Shown piece by piece: positions 11,567 through 24,800 of a stretch of 64,000 bases of DNA (the first letter of the stretch is position 1; each line of letters begins with the position of its first letter). Location: assembly GCF_005239225.2 (NCBI RefSeq), contig NC_133298.1, positions 2,790,001-2,854,000 of the forward strand, in the 5' to 3' direction. The position numbers and the translations under genes were made by a program. This stretch comes from Populus alba (lineage: Eukaryota > Streptophyta > Magnoliopsida > Malpighiales > Salicaceae). The notes beneath the pieces are model-generated. The model searched no databases. It was given only the letters and a program-made list of their open reading frames with translations, and was not told the origin of the DNA.

Positions 11567-12367
11567 GCCCTCATATGGCGGGCTGACCTTTCGACATAGA
11601 AAAGAATAATGGACCTCATGCATGCCACTTTCCATGTGCAGATCATATACCAAAAATAAACTGATCAATAAACGATGTTGAAACTACTGCAAACAAGCAT
11701 GCTCATAGAAACTGCTAATAAAAAGATAAAAGCATCTTCTTACCCTCTAAAAATCTTTTGTAAGGGACTTTCTATCTTAGAGGAGAAGCTGGAAAACACT
11801 GATCCTTTGATGAAGCATAAAGTTAAGGTACGAATCAGTGCTGTTCTTCGAAAAAGCAGGCCAATATCTTGAGGTTTAGCCTTCTTTTGCAATGTTTTGT
11901 TTTTAATTTTAAACTTAAAAACGGCTTAAGTTTCAATTTACCCTATGAGATTTGAAATGAGTCCATTTTCATTCCCTAAGGTTTCTATCCCAGAAAGAAA
12001 ACACTTAGTCCTAAAAGTTGACAGAAACAAACTCTTATGAAATGATTTGACGAGAATTAATATTTTATATTCAGTTATATATCAAAATAAGATTTATATG
12101 CAAAGAGAGAGTTTATTAGCTATTTGAACTGCATCTTGAGGCCACCGAGAAAATAAAGAAATAAATATAAAGTAAATCATTTATTCATAAAGGAAGGCGC
12201 ATATTCTCACCCTTCAGACCTTTTCGCGAAGGGATTTTTCATCTTGGAGGGGAAGCCGGGAAACGATGATCCTGTACCTTCAGCACCCTTTGAAACATGC
12301 TAAACAACAACAAAACAATCCAAATTGTTATATCATTTAAACATTTCATTTGCTCCCCTGATCATTA
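11567..12367. repeat. Segmental duplication B, copy 2
   Basis: It aligns with 10034-10829 and ends with a further intact block a (about 12210-12299). It has no following block b: similarity ends after CCCCTGATCAT. The ORF at 11675-11872 only reads through the degenerate block on the wrong strand. Confidence 0.7.
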
Positions 12368-12904
12368 CCGTAGAAGAAATAGTATTCAGACCTTAGAAGG
12401 CGGTGCTTTAGAGCCTTTGCAATCCCCTTGGCTAGAACTCTTGGAAAGAAAACTCATGATGCTAAGGAAAGAGTTTTCAAGGAACTAGCTAGGTGGTACA
12501 AAGTTCAAACAGTGATGGGAGCTATGTTGTTTGTGAGTATCTATAATTAATTTCCACGATCTAATATTATTCTAAACCCAAATCCATGTATGGTCCCGAA
12601 ATTCACCTCACTGTTTTTAAAATCTCTCTCCTTCGTAAAAATAACCGTCTGCTAGTATTTTCTTATGATAAAAACCTTTCTCGATCAACTTTCGTTTATC
12701 AAATCCACATTTTAAATTATGCATTTAAAAAATAAAAATGTTTTCATACCACCCCATCTAATATTCTAATCTTTAAATAATATATAATAGGATGCATGTG
12801 TTCACGAGCTCCACGACGTGATACACTTTTATGTATGTATGTATGTATAAATAATAGATTAAGAGGTTTCTATGGAAAGAAAATTTGGAAGAACTACGAT
12901 CATA

Positions 12905-13065
12905 TATTGCAGATTGTGGAAATTCAACTTTGATGCGTATAGAACCTGAGATTGCAAAGATTTTAGCATGTGTTTTGTGAAGGAAAATAGTCCTGTTGAT
13001 TATTTGGCAAAATCAGGAGCAAAAATGAGTGGGTCTCTTCATGTCTGGCATCCTTATCCAATCGC
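12905..13065 (+). pseudogene. LINE RNase H remnant (low confidence)
   Basis: One frame reads FSMCFVKENSPVDYLAKSGA followed by a short tail. This resembles the C-terminal end of the RNase H domain in plant L1-type elements, where a basic segment is followed by N-x-x-AD-x-LAK-x-GA. Only this piece is recognisable and stops surround it. Confidence 0.4.
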
Positions 13066-13109
13066 TGTTTTTTTTGTCTTTTTATTTCTACCCTGTACCA
13101 AAATTGATT

Positions 13110-13335
13110 TTCAGGATATTTGAAAGTATATTAATTGTTATTTTTTAAAGTATTTTTTATTTAAAAATATTTAAAAATAATATTTTTTTAAAAATTTATT
13201 TTTGAAATCAATGCATAAAAAATAATTCAAAAATACTAAAAAAATTAATTTGAAGAATTTTTTTTTCAAATTTTAACAAAAAACATGTTAAAATTCAATA
13301 TCAAACAAACATTTTAAAACGCAGCATCTACCGTA
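13110..13335. mobile_element. MITE-like AT-rich repeat
   Basis: The TATTTAAAAATATTTAAAAA core, the 'AAATCAATGCATAAAAAATAATTC' type stretch and an ending TTTTAAAACGC resemble the repeat at 52742-52942 and pieces near 28490-28680. No clean terminal inverted repeats or target duplication could be fixed by eye. Confidence 0.4.
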
Positions 13336-13395
13336 TTCTAAGCCTTTAAACAATTTTATTAATTCTAACTGTCCTCGTTATTTTCAAAGATATGA

Positions 13396-13635
13396 TATAA
13401 AACTTAATTCTGCTAGGACTGATAACAATTTGTTTTCTGAAACAAAAACCAAGTGGTTGGTTTTGACATGGTCGCTTGCCCTTGTATTTTAGTCAATTAA
13501 AAAAAATAATTTACTTAATCCTACTAGGACTGAAAACAATTTGTTTTCTAAAACAAAAACCAAGTGGTTGGCTTTGACATGGTCGCTTGCCCTTGTGTTT
13601 TAGTCAATTTAAAAAAATAATTTACTTAATAGCCT
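13396..13635. repeat. 110-bp tandem duplication
   Basis: Two copies of a unit starting CTAGGACTGA (13413 and 13523) and running through AAACCAAGTGGTTGG to TTTAGTCAATT. They differ at a few bases; a partial third start follows. Confidence 0.8.
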
Positions 13636-16600
13636 CATGTGGGGGAGTGATGAAGCAAACTTTCAGGCATATTGATAATGGGTTAGAAACGCAAGTTGAA
13701 TTCTGCAAGATCGAATCTTGTGCTGTGTTGTTTCCCAGTAGCTCAACGGTGGAGCCAGCAGGCTTTATGGAGCGCTTCAAATTCGATGTGACCCTAACAA
13801 AGTAAAAAATGAAAAAAAAAAAAGAAATCAAAACAAAATTATAATATTAATATAAGAAAAGAAGAGAAGCAATAATAAATAAATAAATCTTTGTTCGAGA
13901 TCGAGAAATTCATTTGCTCAAAAAAATTCATCACCGTGAGACATATAATCCAAATCCACCACCGACAAGCCTGTAACTCATCCCAAGTCCCATCACCGTC
14001 CCTAATGGAGCGGAAAATATTGAACAAATGGGGTAATGCGCACACAAACGGCAAATTGACTTGGCGGCAAAATTGTTTTTTCGCGGAATAGCTTAGATTT
14101 TAATGTTGTAATTGTAAATAATAAAGTTATTTTATAACTCTTTATCATATTTCATTTGATAATAAAGTTCAATTACGAAAAGATTAGAATATTTCATTAT
14201 ATATGTTGTTTTTTTTTTTCCAATATCAGATGAATTAGAAGGACTTTTAAGAATTTTTTTCCTTCAATTTCTCAATAAAACCCTATTACAATGGGTATTT
14301 TTAAACAATGTTCTCGCTTCTCCTTTAATTATTAATAAAGACTAAAACCAAAGTCAAGCTATTAATTATTAATCTAAGAAGTTGTCACTATCCAAGAATA
14401 GTGAATGAAAATAATAATAATAAAAAAAGACTAAAAGCAAAGTCAAGTTATTAATGGAGATTTCAAAGTAAGAGCTGCACATCAGCACATGTGTATTCTC
14501 GAAAACACATTACATAAAATAATTAGTTGTTAAACCGCGCGGTGTAGCGTTTCTCAGATATAAGACTATAGTAAAAAAATAAGACCATTAATTTAATAAC
14601 AGTCTTATTAAAAATAATAAATTAAATTAATTTCTTTATTAAAAATTAAACACATGTTTGTTGATAAAACCTTAAAAGGGTTATTTAAAAAACATGTATT
14701 TTGATTGCAAATGTATTTTTAGAAAAACATCTATATATATATATATTCTATTTAACTGACATAAATTAATAATAAATGAATGATGTATTTTATTAAAAAA
14801 AATGAGAATAATTCTGATTTATAAAAAAAAATTAAACATTTGTATGTAGAGAAATACTAGAACTATTTGTTTTTTTTTTTAAAATCCAAATATTTTGATT
14901 GAAAATGTATGATTTAAGAGAAGTTATAGAAAATGAACTACAATGATCTTAAGACTAGCATTTTATTTCTAACAATCAATAGATTCAATACTATTTTCAT
15001 TTTATAAAAATTATTTTGATATATTTCCAAGTAAAAAACACTTTAAAAAATTAATCTCTACCACACTATCAAATAGGTTCTAGGCCTTTAGAAAGTTGAA
15101 CTTCTTATAATGAAAACTTTCTATTTAATTGTAAAATAGTTATTTATAATAAAATAATAAATTTTATTTTTATTTTCAGCCCTTAGATTTTTTTTTTAAT
15201 TTTATTATATTTTAATTTTTTTATCTGTCATATTTGATCTTTATTCTTTTAATAAATTTAAAAGAAAATCAAAATATTAATAAGTTATTTTTCAGCTTAT
15301 TTTACATGATATAACCAAACACTGAAAAATATTTTTTAACCTATTTTTTATAATACTATCAAATATCAAAAATTAATTTACTTTTTAAAAATTTATTTTC
15401 TATAAAAACCACTTAAAAAATACTAGTTTCCAGCAGATCTTGGAAAACTCATCACCACGTGAGGCATTCAATATGAAAGGTAAATATTCCAATTCCAACT
15501 TCATAATAAAAATATGGAACGGCGGTGACTGAAACTAAGTAGTCAAAAGGCATTGTTATTTTTCATTTCTTGGAACATGTGCATTGTTTAAAAAACATGC
15601 AAGATATTGATTAATAAATAATCTAAAATCAAAGGTATATGTCATGTAATAAGTTAATGAAAGGTTCTTTCGTTGTTCCCGTAACGATGCTTTCACTTTT
15701 TTCATTAATTAATATAAAATAAGTTATATCTTCCATCTACAGATGCATCATTGATTTTTTTTTTCTTTTTTCTTTTTTATGGAGAACTCAACATGTTTTA
15801 AAACTGGCTGCTAAGATACATACACGAGGTTAGCCAAACCTATTACCTAAGCTAAATAAAAGATTGCACGATCCCAGTCAACTACTACTATTTTTTTATT
15901 TGTTAATCTTTTGTCTTGCTTCAGGAGGCCATTTCTTTTTTTTTTTCCGGGGGAGGTGTGAGCAGAAGGGGACAGGTTATAAAGTGATCAATCCTTTTCT
16001 AAAGCTGTAACGTCGCAGAATTTATCAGGATTCAAAAGTCTGGGACTAGAAGATTAATAAGGAGAGGAAAGCCAGAGGCGCAAAGAAGCGAACCTGACGA
16101 TTCGACATTGTGAAGGATAGGCTGAGCTAGGTGAGAATATATACTTCCTCCTAACTTGTTTAAATCCCTTCGTCAATGCATTCTCAGAGCGAAGATTTGC
16201 TCTAGTAAAGCCGTGTGTTTTTATGCTCTGTGTTAACGTTTTCCCTTTCATTTGTAGCTGTGTTCCTTGTTTTCTCTTGTGCCATTTAATCAATCATATA
16301 GTAAAATCTAGACCTTCCCCTATTCATTCAGCTTCAGTTTTGACTTACGTGATCTATTGTGGTGTCGGATGAGAGTTAGAGCCCGATTTGTACAGTGGTA
16401 GTGAATATTGTTTTGTAAAGTGTGTTTTGCTTGGAAATATATTGAAATAATATTTATTTATAAAAATTTTATTTTTGACATTATCATCTCATAACAATAA
16501 GAAGACATAAAATATAATTATAAGTGTAAATAGAAAATCTTATGCAAACATCTAATTAAATAAATTGAGAAATATTTGTGTAAATAAGTTAATAAAAAGT

Positions 16601-18390
16601 CATTAATAATAACTAAAAACAAAACTTAAAAAATCAAGACACGCATGTAGATCAATATTTGATCTCACAACATAGAACATTTACATACCTGGTTGTATTT
16701 ACTGAATTTATTTATTGAAATTATTTTTTTATTCAATCAAATGATAATGAAAATTATAAACACACTTTTGGAATTGATTGAATAAGATAAAATAGACAAA
16801 AAAAAGTATGCAAGGCTAGACATATTAGAAATATTATCTACAAATAAATATATTTTTTAAAAAAGTTCATCTATATAAAATATATAAAAATTCATAGAAG
16901 AATTATTATCTTCAAAGATTAAATACATGCAAAATAATTTTAAAAAATATATTTATTAAAAAAAAAGCTAAATAAGCAAAATAAAAAAATCCACAAACCA
17001 TGGATTAACCTGCAAAACTTGTTATCCAGATCATAAGATTGGAATAACTCCATCGAAAAGAAAATTAAAGAGAATCATAAAGCCAATCTTAAAAAAAAGC
17101 TAATGGTGAACAATGAAATAAAAAAATAGCAAAAAAAAAGATGTTGACTTACATTAACTTTTCAAATATGTGAATTAGATTATTAGACTGAAAACACCAT
17201 ACATGGAAAACCGTAAAGCCTAATCCCTAACAAATCAAATGTTAAAGGATAAAATCAGAAAAAAAAAAAATCAATTACACAAAATGATATGAAGTAAAAA
17301 AAAAATGATAATTAAAAGAATGAGGGTGAAAATTGAACTAAGAAAAATTAGAGGACAAATTTTTTTGTTGATTGGAGGGTTAAATTGAAAAGAAAAATAA
17401 GTTTAATGAATTGAAAAAAAAATATATATAACAAATTCAAATTGAAGGAATAAATTGAAAACAATTTTGTTTTTTATAAAAGGGCAAAGAAAAAAAACCA
17501 AAGAATAAGGATTGAAATTGAAAAAAAAAAAAAAACCCACCAGCAACAAACCATCCCATCTTCATCGTCATGCATTGCACCAAGAAAAAAAGGATGTGAC
17601 GGTAGTGCCTTCAGCAACATAATAGAAGGGTAAGTTTGGTCATCGAGTATTGCACACGTCGATCAAAGGGTGCAAGCACCTATATTGTATGCATTAACAA
17701 CTTATAGATTTAAATATTAATTTATCAAGCAAAAAAAACCAAATTGCCCTCTATGGTTATGAAATTAACAAAAAAATAAAAACTTATGTGAAAGGAAAAA
17801 ATTACCCCTAGATGCATGGCTTAATTTTTCTTAATTTCAAGGGTAAAAATGTAATTTTAAAGTATTTAATAAGTGAAAAGAAAATAAATATTTTTGAATA
17901 TTTTTGTATTTTTTGTATTTACTACAATGGAATGGAAATGAAACCATTTAACACTAAAATCAATATTTTTCTTGATCATGTCAACTAGCTACTTTCTCTC
18001 TCCTTACTATTTTTAGGTGTGTTTTTAGGAATTGATAAGTTCTTTTTAAGAATTTCCTTGTATTAATTTGGTCTCGATCTTTCTTTTTAAGATTAGAGGT
18101 CGAGTAAGATATTGGCACTTGGTGAGGAGTCTTACAGAGTACTTAACGAATGGATTAATTGATTGTCAATAAATTTTGAAACATCCTCATGAGTAAATTG
18201 CTTAGTACTCAATTTATAGATGTTAATCCGCCTAGCCCTCCGCCCTTACCAGTCTTCTAAATTATTTGTTTTTTGTTTACTTAATGTTTTCAATGAAGAG
18301 TTTGCTGGAACCAAGAACGTACGTAGCATTACGAGTTCGCTCCTAATTATTAATGAATGCAATTGCAGAGAACTTTAAGGTAGACAAAAA

Positions 18391-20921
18391 ATGAAAAGAG
18401 AAGGCCAAATGGGGACATATATAACTGTAGCGAAGGATGTATACCTAGCAGCCTTGGAAGAAGACTGGGATAGGATGATACGTGCTTGCAGTGGCAGCAG
18501 TGATATGTACGTGATGTCTCCAGTAACGGTTTCGGAAGATACTCCGTTGCACCTGGCAGTGTATAGCAAAAAAGTTTGGCCGCTTCAAGATCTACTTCAT
18601 ATTGCCCATCAAAATCCAATGCTCGGGAATCCTTATACAAAAAAGAACGCGTATGGAAATACAGTTCTTCATGAAGCAGTTTTTGCTGGAAATATGGAAG
18701 CAGTAGAGCACTTACTCCAGCCTAAAAATGATCCTTCAATGCAACTTCAGACTAAAAACGCGCTTGGGGAGACTCCATTTTATAGAGCTGCTGCATGTGG
18801 TAAGAAAAAAATAGTGGACTATTTAGCTCAGAAAATGGGCCAAATCCCAGGGCTAAAGCTATCAGAGGATCACAGCGAGAGAGAAGATTCGAAGCCGATT
18901 CTTCATGCTGCCATCCAAGGACAACACTTTGGTTTTGTTCTTAATCCTTTTATTCTCTCTCAAACGAGAGTCTTAAGACATCTAGCACACACATTCATCC
19001 CCAAACACTTTAGGTACAACTTAAATCTACAATTTATTAGGAAAAAAAGAAAGAAAAGTGACATTATACTTTCTAATGCAGACACTGCTCTGACGTTGCT
19101 GGAACTGGATCCATCACTTTATGAAATGAAGGACAATCAGGGAATGACCTGTCTTCATGTCCTTGCTGGGATGCCTAGTGCTTTCAAGAGTGGACATGCA
19201 CTGCGCCCAATTACCATTACGAACTTGTTCTACCGTTGTATGTTTGATGCAACATTTTTTCTTCTATTTATTCATTTATATGATCAGCGTTAATAAGCTA
19301 ACCCCAGCTTGAACATCAGCTCTCAAGGCAAGCTGTTTGAACGGCTGATTAAACACTGCTTTTCGAGTTTTAATTTCTTTTCTTGGAGCATGTTAAATTG
19401 CTTACACTACTTTAAATCCCAGAAGGTTTGATTTGACTTAAGTTGTGAGTTTTTCGCAGGCCTTTCCGCCGCAAAGGGTGATGGCGACCAGAGCCGGAGT
19501 AAAAAAGGTACTGAAGATTCAAACTATTTTGCCATCTTAGACAGCCTAACTATTAAATTGATAATAATAATTTTCCACTGATGATGCTCCCTGGTTCTTG
19601 TGGTTTTGAAATCGAGCAAGTATAAACAACAACCACACTGCTCATGCAACAAAATCCTCAGTAAATGCCGACAGTAATTCGTCGAGGGACGAAATTTCCT
19701 GCTGCCAAGCAAGAAATATAATCGGCCTTGTACTTAAGAGATTGGGAGGTAGACCGCCCGAGCTGGCCTGATGGATTGGACCAGTCTTGAGCTTGGGTTT
19801 AGCGTTTCCCTATGGGGCTAGTACTGTCCACTCGAATATAACTAAAATAAGAACTACCCTATAATCTTTCTAACATGCTTTTGAAAAGGTTGACATTAAT
19901 CCTTTCAAGTGCTTGTGCTTGGGAAATTGTTGAAAAGATAGGAGAGAAGCTAGCCTACAGTATGACCACAGTATGGATAGAACATTAGAAAATATCTTCT
20001 TTTTTTTAATAAAAAAAAAAAAACACAAACCTTTTTCTCCTTTCCGAGAGTCACTTGAACGGAGGGAGTACTCTTTGACCTCGGCGACTTGGGAGGTTTT
20101 CCTTGTCTAAATGGGTTTCCTAGTTTCAAAAGAGAAAATATTAAATTTTTCTGATCCGGTTAGACTAAAAGAAAATGGATCTTGTTATCGTTATATTTGT
20201 AAAGATCCGAGTTGCATGCAGCTAAAAAGGCTCCATTCTCTTTTTTGTAGACCTAGGAATTTCAGCCTCTTCTCTTCCTCTTCTATGATGTGATAATTTC
20301 ACGGTCATGTATCTCACTATGAATCCAGTTTTTCAAGCTAAATTGATTTTCCCTTTTTCCGTGATATGGTCACTGGTACAGAGCTCTAGGATCAGTTCAT
20401 ATCATTTGATGATGAAATTGTTGATGTGCATGCATGCTTACCAGACCTCATTCATCTACGCGCTCTGCATTCCATCGATCTTATTTGAATGTGGTGCCTT
20501 CTCCATACTCAACTTGCAAAGGCATGTTGAGGAATAAAATCATCTGACAGAATAGTAGAAGCCAGAACAGAAATCCTTTTGTGATACAAGTTATACATAC
20601 ATACATATATATAGGAAGCAACAGTCAGCAGCTGCTGTGTGAATGATTTTTCCGCAGCCTTCTATTTGGGAAACTCCGGAAAAGTGACATAGGGGTAGAA
20701 ACTTGTACACTTTTCACCGAAGTTGAACTTTTGTATATTTTCCGGTATACTCCTCTGTTCATCTTGCAGAAAATTCATTATAGCTAGCTCTCTCAGTGTA
20801 TATCTCACATATGAAGAAACATGATAGGATGGCCAGTGGTGGAAAGAATCCAGAAAGACAAGCACAAGCATGAATCTGCATTGAAACTTGCCCAGGAGCT
20901 TATAAAAAAGAACCAGCGTAA
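18391..20921 (+). pseudogene. Ankyrin-PGG (ACD6/ITN1-type) gene 1, 5' part, cut by a copia element
   Basis: Ankyrin exons fit 18391-18931, 19082-19241, 19308-19425 and 19460-19507, all with GT/AG borders and matching phase. An exon from 20817 is cut at 20921. Exon 1 carries ankyrin-type units: TPLHLAVYSKK, GNTVLHEAVFAGNMEAVEHLL and GETPFYRAAACGKKKIVDYL. Exon 2 has the family block TALTLLELDPSLYEMKD and TCLHVLAGMPSAFKSG. The start at 18391 gives MKREGQMGTYI; the ATG at 18409 is equally possible. Ankyrin-PGG proteins such as Arabidopsis ACD6 are membrane proteins in salicylate-linked defence. The exon from 20817 (GWPVVERIQKDKHKHE) does not join exon 4 in phase, so one exon or junction between 19507 and 20817 is wrong in my model. 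It is split from its 3' half by the element at 20922-26324. Confidence 0.75.
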
Positions 20922-21287
20922 TGTTGAATAATTAAACTCAATCCAGAAGGTTCCAGTCAAGGAAGGCAACCACCCACCGACCAGCCGCAACCGACCAGCC
21001 ACCAGCCGCAGCCGCCAGCCACCAGCTGCCACAGCCGCCAGCCGCCTTCACACTTGAAGAAAGTTTGAATTTTCGTATTCTGTTTTTGTGTATAAATAGA
21101 GTGCTCAGTTATGTTATTTCGTGTGGAGAGAATTGAGAGGAACACTAGAAAGAGAAAGAGAGAGAGAGGGCGTGTAATTGTCAAGCTTTTGTGTTGATTT
21201 GTAAGCTTCGGTTTTGTGTAATAAAACAGTGTGTTTTATCCCCTCTGAGTGTTTCAAAGCCACCACCAGTGGTTCCTCCCACCAACA
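20922..21287 (+). repeat. Copia 5' LTR
   Basis: TGTTGAATAA start and CCAACA end. A run of CCAGCC/CAGCCGC hexamer-like repeats (about 20973-21050) lies upstream of the TATA box TATAAATAGA at 21091-21100; repeated motifs in this place act as U3 enhancers in other plant copia elements. Confidence 0.93.
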
Positions 21288-21302
21288 ATTGGTATCAGAG
21301 CC
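21288..21302 (+). promoter_or_regulatory. Primer-binding site, initiator Met-tRNA type
   Basis: ATTGGTATCAGAGCC directly follows the 5' LTR. TGGTATCAGAGC is the standard plant copia site complementary to the 3' end of initiator Met-tRNA. Confidence 0.92.
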
Positions 21303-21802
21303 CCGTTCGTCGGAAAACAGAAGTGTTTTGGGGTATATCCGAATTTTCAAATTTGTCCAAAACAATTTTTGATCATTCCACAGTGTAGAGCTCATCCAGA
21401 CGAACTCACTGCCGCAAAAATCAGCCAAATCGGAGTTCGGGGTAGCCCGCACGCGCCGCCTGAATATTCAGCCAGATCGCCCACGCGCATCCCACGCGCC
21501 CCGAGGTTGAAGACGACTGAGCCACACGCGCGCCATATTGGAGCCGAGCCGTGTTCTAGCCGAGCCGAGAGAGAGAATATTCCCCCGAATATTCCCAGAA
21601 TATTCCACAGAATATTCCCGGTTCAACCCAGCGAACCGCCCGCCGTACAGAAGTGATTTTTTGACCGGTTCACCCATTTTCGGACCCGATTTCAACAAAG
21701 TCAGACCGGTTCCCTACTATTTGGACCATTCCGGATCGATCTACAGTGTCCGTTTGGCCAAATTCGGCTTCCAGAAGGCGATATAGTCATTAAAAGAGCA
21801 AA

Positions 21803-24800
21803 ATGACTACAGAAGGTACACATACACTCATTCCAAAGCTGACCAAAGACAACTATGATAGTTGGTGCATCAGATTGAAGGCATTTCTTGGGTCACAAGA
21901 GTGTTTGGATATTGTACAAACTGGTTATGATGAACCAGAGTCCAAAGAAAGAGAAGATGCTTTACAAGAGGCTCAGAAGCAAGCCTTGAAAGTCAACAGA
22001 AAGAAGGACAACAAAGCCAAGACCATCATCTACCAAGGTCTTGATGAAGATACGTTCGAGATCATAGCTTCCGCTGAAACATCACATGATATATGGGAGG
22101 CTCTCCAACAGAAATACAAAGGTGCTGACAGAATCAAGAAGATTCGTCTTCAATCTTTGCGAGGTGAATTTGAGTTATTGCAAATGAAGTCCTCGGAGTC
22201 TATTTCTGATTATCACACAAGGATTATGGTGATAGTCAACCAGATGAGGAGAAATGGAGAAGCCATCATCGATGCTCGAATTACTGAAAAAATTTTGAGA
22301 TCCCTAGATCCAAAATTCGATTTTGTTGTTGTCGCAATTGAAGAGTCCAAAGATGTGGACAAGTTGACGGTTGATGAGCTTATGAGTTCTTTGCAAGCTC
22401 ATGAGCAGAAGATTGTAAAGCGAAACGGAGATAAGGCAATTGAGCATGCCTTACAAGCAAAGCTGTCTCTCAAGGACAGATATGAGCAAGGGGAGACTTC
22501 ATCAAGTGGCTACACCACTCAAGGAGGAAGTCAACAATCCAGAGGAGGATTCCAGAGATTCCAAGGAAGAGGTTCTTGGAATACAAGCTTTAGAGGAAGA
22601 GGTGGCAGAAACACCACCAGAGGAGGCCGAGGCCAACATGCATTCACTCCCAGAGGAAGAGGAGGCGGTTACAATAACCGTGACAAGAGGAATATCAAAT
22701 GTTATAGTTGCAATCAATTTGGGCACTATAGCACTGAATGCAGAAGAAAAGCTCCGTTGGAGATACGTGAGCAAGCCAACTATGTAGAGAAGGATGACAG
22801 AGAAGAAACTGCATTTCTTGTCCAACAAGGACTTGATAAGAAAAAGGAGGACATATGGTATCTAGATACTGGAGCCAGCAATCACATGTGCGGCTACCGA
22901 GAGTTATTTAGTAATCTAGATGAGACCAAGCAAGGTCTAGTTACTTTTGGAGATACCACAAAGGTTCCATTCAAAGGTAAAGGCAACATCCCAGTCAAGA
23001 TGAAGAATGGCGATTCCAGCTACATCGCCGATGTCTATTATGTCCCAGCCATAAAGCAGAACCTAATCAGCTTAGGTCAACTTTTGGAGAGAGGCTATAC
23101 TTTTTACTCGGAGAATTGTCATCTGGCAATTAGAGACAACAATTGGAGATTAATGGCCTACGTGAAAATGTCCAAGAATAGGATGTTTCCTTTGAACATC
23201 CAGTATGATGCAACAAGGTGTTTGAGTGCCATCACCAACAGTGAAGAATGGCTTTGGCACCTGAGGCTTGGACATCTGAATTTCACGAATTTGAAGATGC
23301 TAGCAAGCAAGAAGATGGTCAAAGGTTTGCCTCACATTGATCATCCAGATGAAGTCTGTGAGAGTTGTGTCCTCAGCAAACATCACAGATCCAGTTTTGC
23401 TAAAGAAGTCAACTGGAGAGCAAAGAGGCCACTGGAGTTAGTACACACAGATGTGTGTGGCCCGATAACGCCTATGTCGACTGGACAAAATAGGTACTTC
23501 CTCACTTTTACTGATGATTTTAGTAGAAAAACGTGGATATACTTTCTGAAGAGGAAGTCAGAAGTATTCAATTGTTTTAAAGATTTTAAAGCAATTGTGG
23601 AGAAGCAAACTGGTTATACGATCAGAACAGTAAGATCTGATCAAGGAGGAGAATATACAGCCAATGACTTTGAAGCCTATTGTACACAACAAGGCATCAG
23701 ACATCAGACAACGCCAGCCTATACACCACAGCTGAACGGTGTAGCAGAAAGGAAGAATCGCACGATTCTTGACATGGCCAGAAGTTTGCTCAAAGCAAAG
23801 AAGTTGCCCAAGCAATACTGGGCTGAAGCTGTATCATGTGCAGTGTATCTGTTGAATCGCTGCCCAACCAGAAGTTTGCAAGGTATTACTCCAGAAGAAG
23901 CATGGAGTGGTCACAAACCAAGTGTTACTCATCTACGAGTCTTTGGTTGTGTGGCATATGCAAAGATCCCAGATGCAAGGAGGAAAAAGCTCGATGATAA
24001 GAGCGAGAAATGCATCTTTGTCGGATATGGTGAAAGAAGGATGGGATACAGGCTGTATAATCCCATCACGAAGAAGGTGATTACGAGTAGAGATGTTATC
24101 TTTGAAGAAGATAAATCTTGGGCATGGAATGGTGATCAAGAAGCAGTCAAATGGATCATCACTGATTTAATCCTTGAAGGTGAAGAAGTACCAACAGTAC
24201 TTGTCGAAGAACCAATTGTGCCAGCAGCTGAACCACAAAGTCCGGTACATAGTTTCCCTGTATTCAACAGGAGGAACACACCAGGAGCATCATCATCAAC
24301 ACCACCAGCATCCTCATCAGAAAGACCAAGAAGGATGCGGAATCTTGAAGAGTTGTACGATACCACTCAGGTTATGGAAGATACAACTCTGTTTTGTTTC
24401 TTTGCAGATAGTGACCCACTAAGCTTCGATGAAGCTATCACAGACGAGAAGTGGATAGAAGCAATGGATGAAGAAATACATGCCATTGAGAAGAATGATA
24501 CCTGGAAGCTGACTTATCTACCAGAAAACAAGAAAGCAATAGGTGTCAAATGGGTCTACAAGACAAAGAAGAATGCCAAAGGAGAAGTGCAAAGATACAA
24601 AGCCAGATTAGTGGCTAAAGGCTACAAACAGAGAGAAGGCATTGACTATGGAGAAGTATTTGCTCCAGTAGCCCGGCTAGAAACAATCAGACTGATGATC
24701 TCACTAGCTGCACAACATAGATGGAAGATCTATCAACTCGATGTGAAGTCAGCATTTTTGAATGGCTTCCTAGAAGAAGAGATCTATGTTGAACAACCAC

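Larger units (their letters stand above)
12368..18390. other. AT-rich spacer with worn repeats
   Basis: Apart from the pieces listed separately I see no gene. A stretch at 12380-12520 has an open frame with ARTLGKKTHDAKER that I do not recognise. 13640-13805 is open for 72 codons without family signals. 16054-16293 (minus) is a 79-codon frame, also unrecognised. 16400-16520 and 16990-17640 resemble old interspersed repeats rich in AAATTGAAA. Confidence 0.45.

Noticed and set aside
12297..12540. Exon with ARTLGKKTHDAKERVFKELARWYK
   Set aside because: Open and fairly balanced in composition, but I recognise no family and no splice partner; noted only inside the spacer entry.
16054..16293. 79-codon minus frame as an exon of the PP2-like gene
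   Set aside because: No resemblance to array blocks or PP2 proteins and 3.7 kb of repeats lie between; left unassigned.
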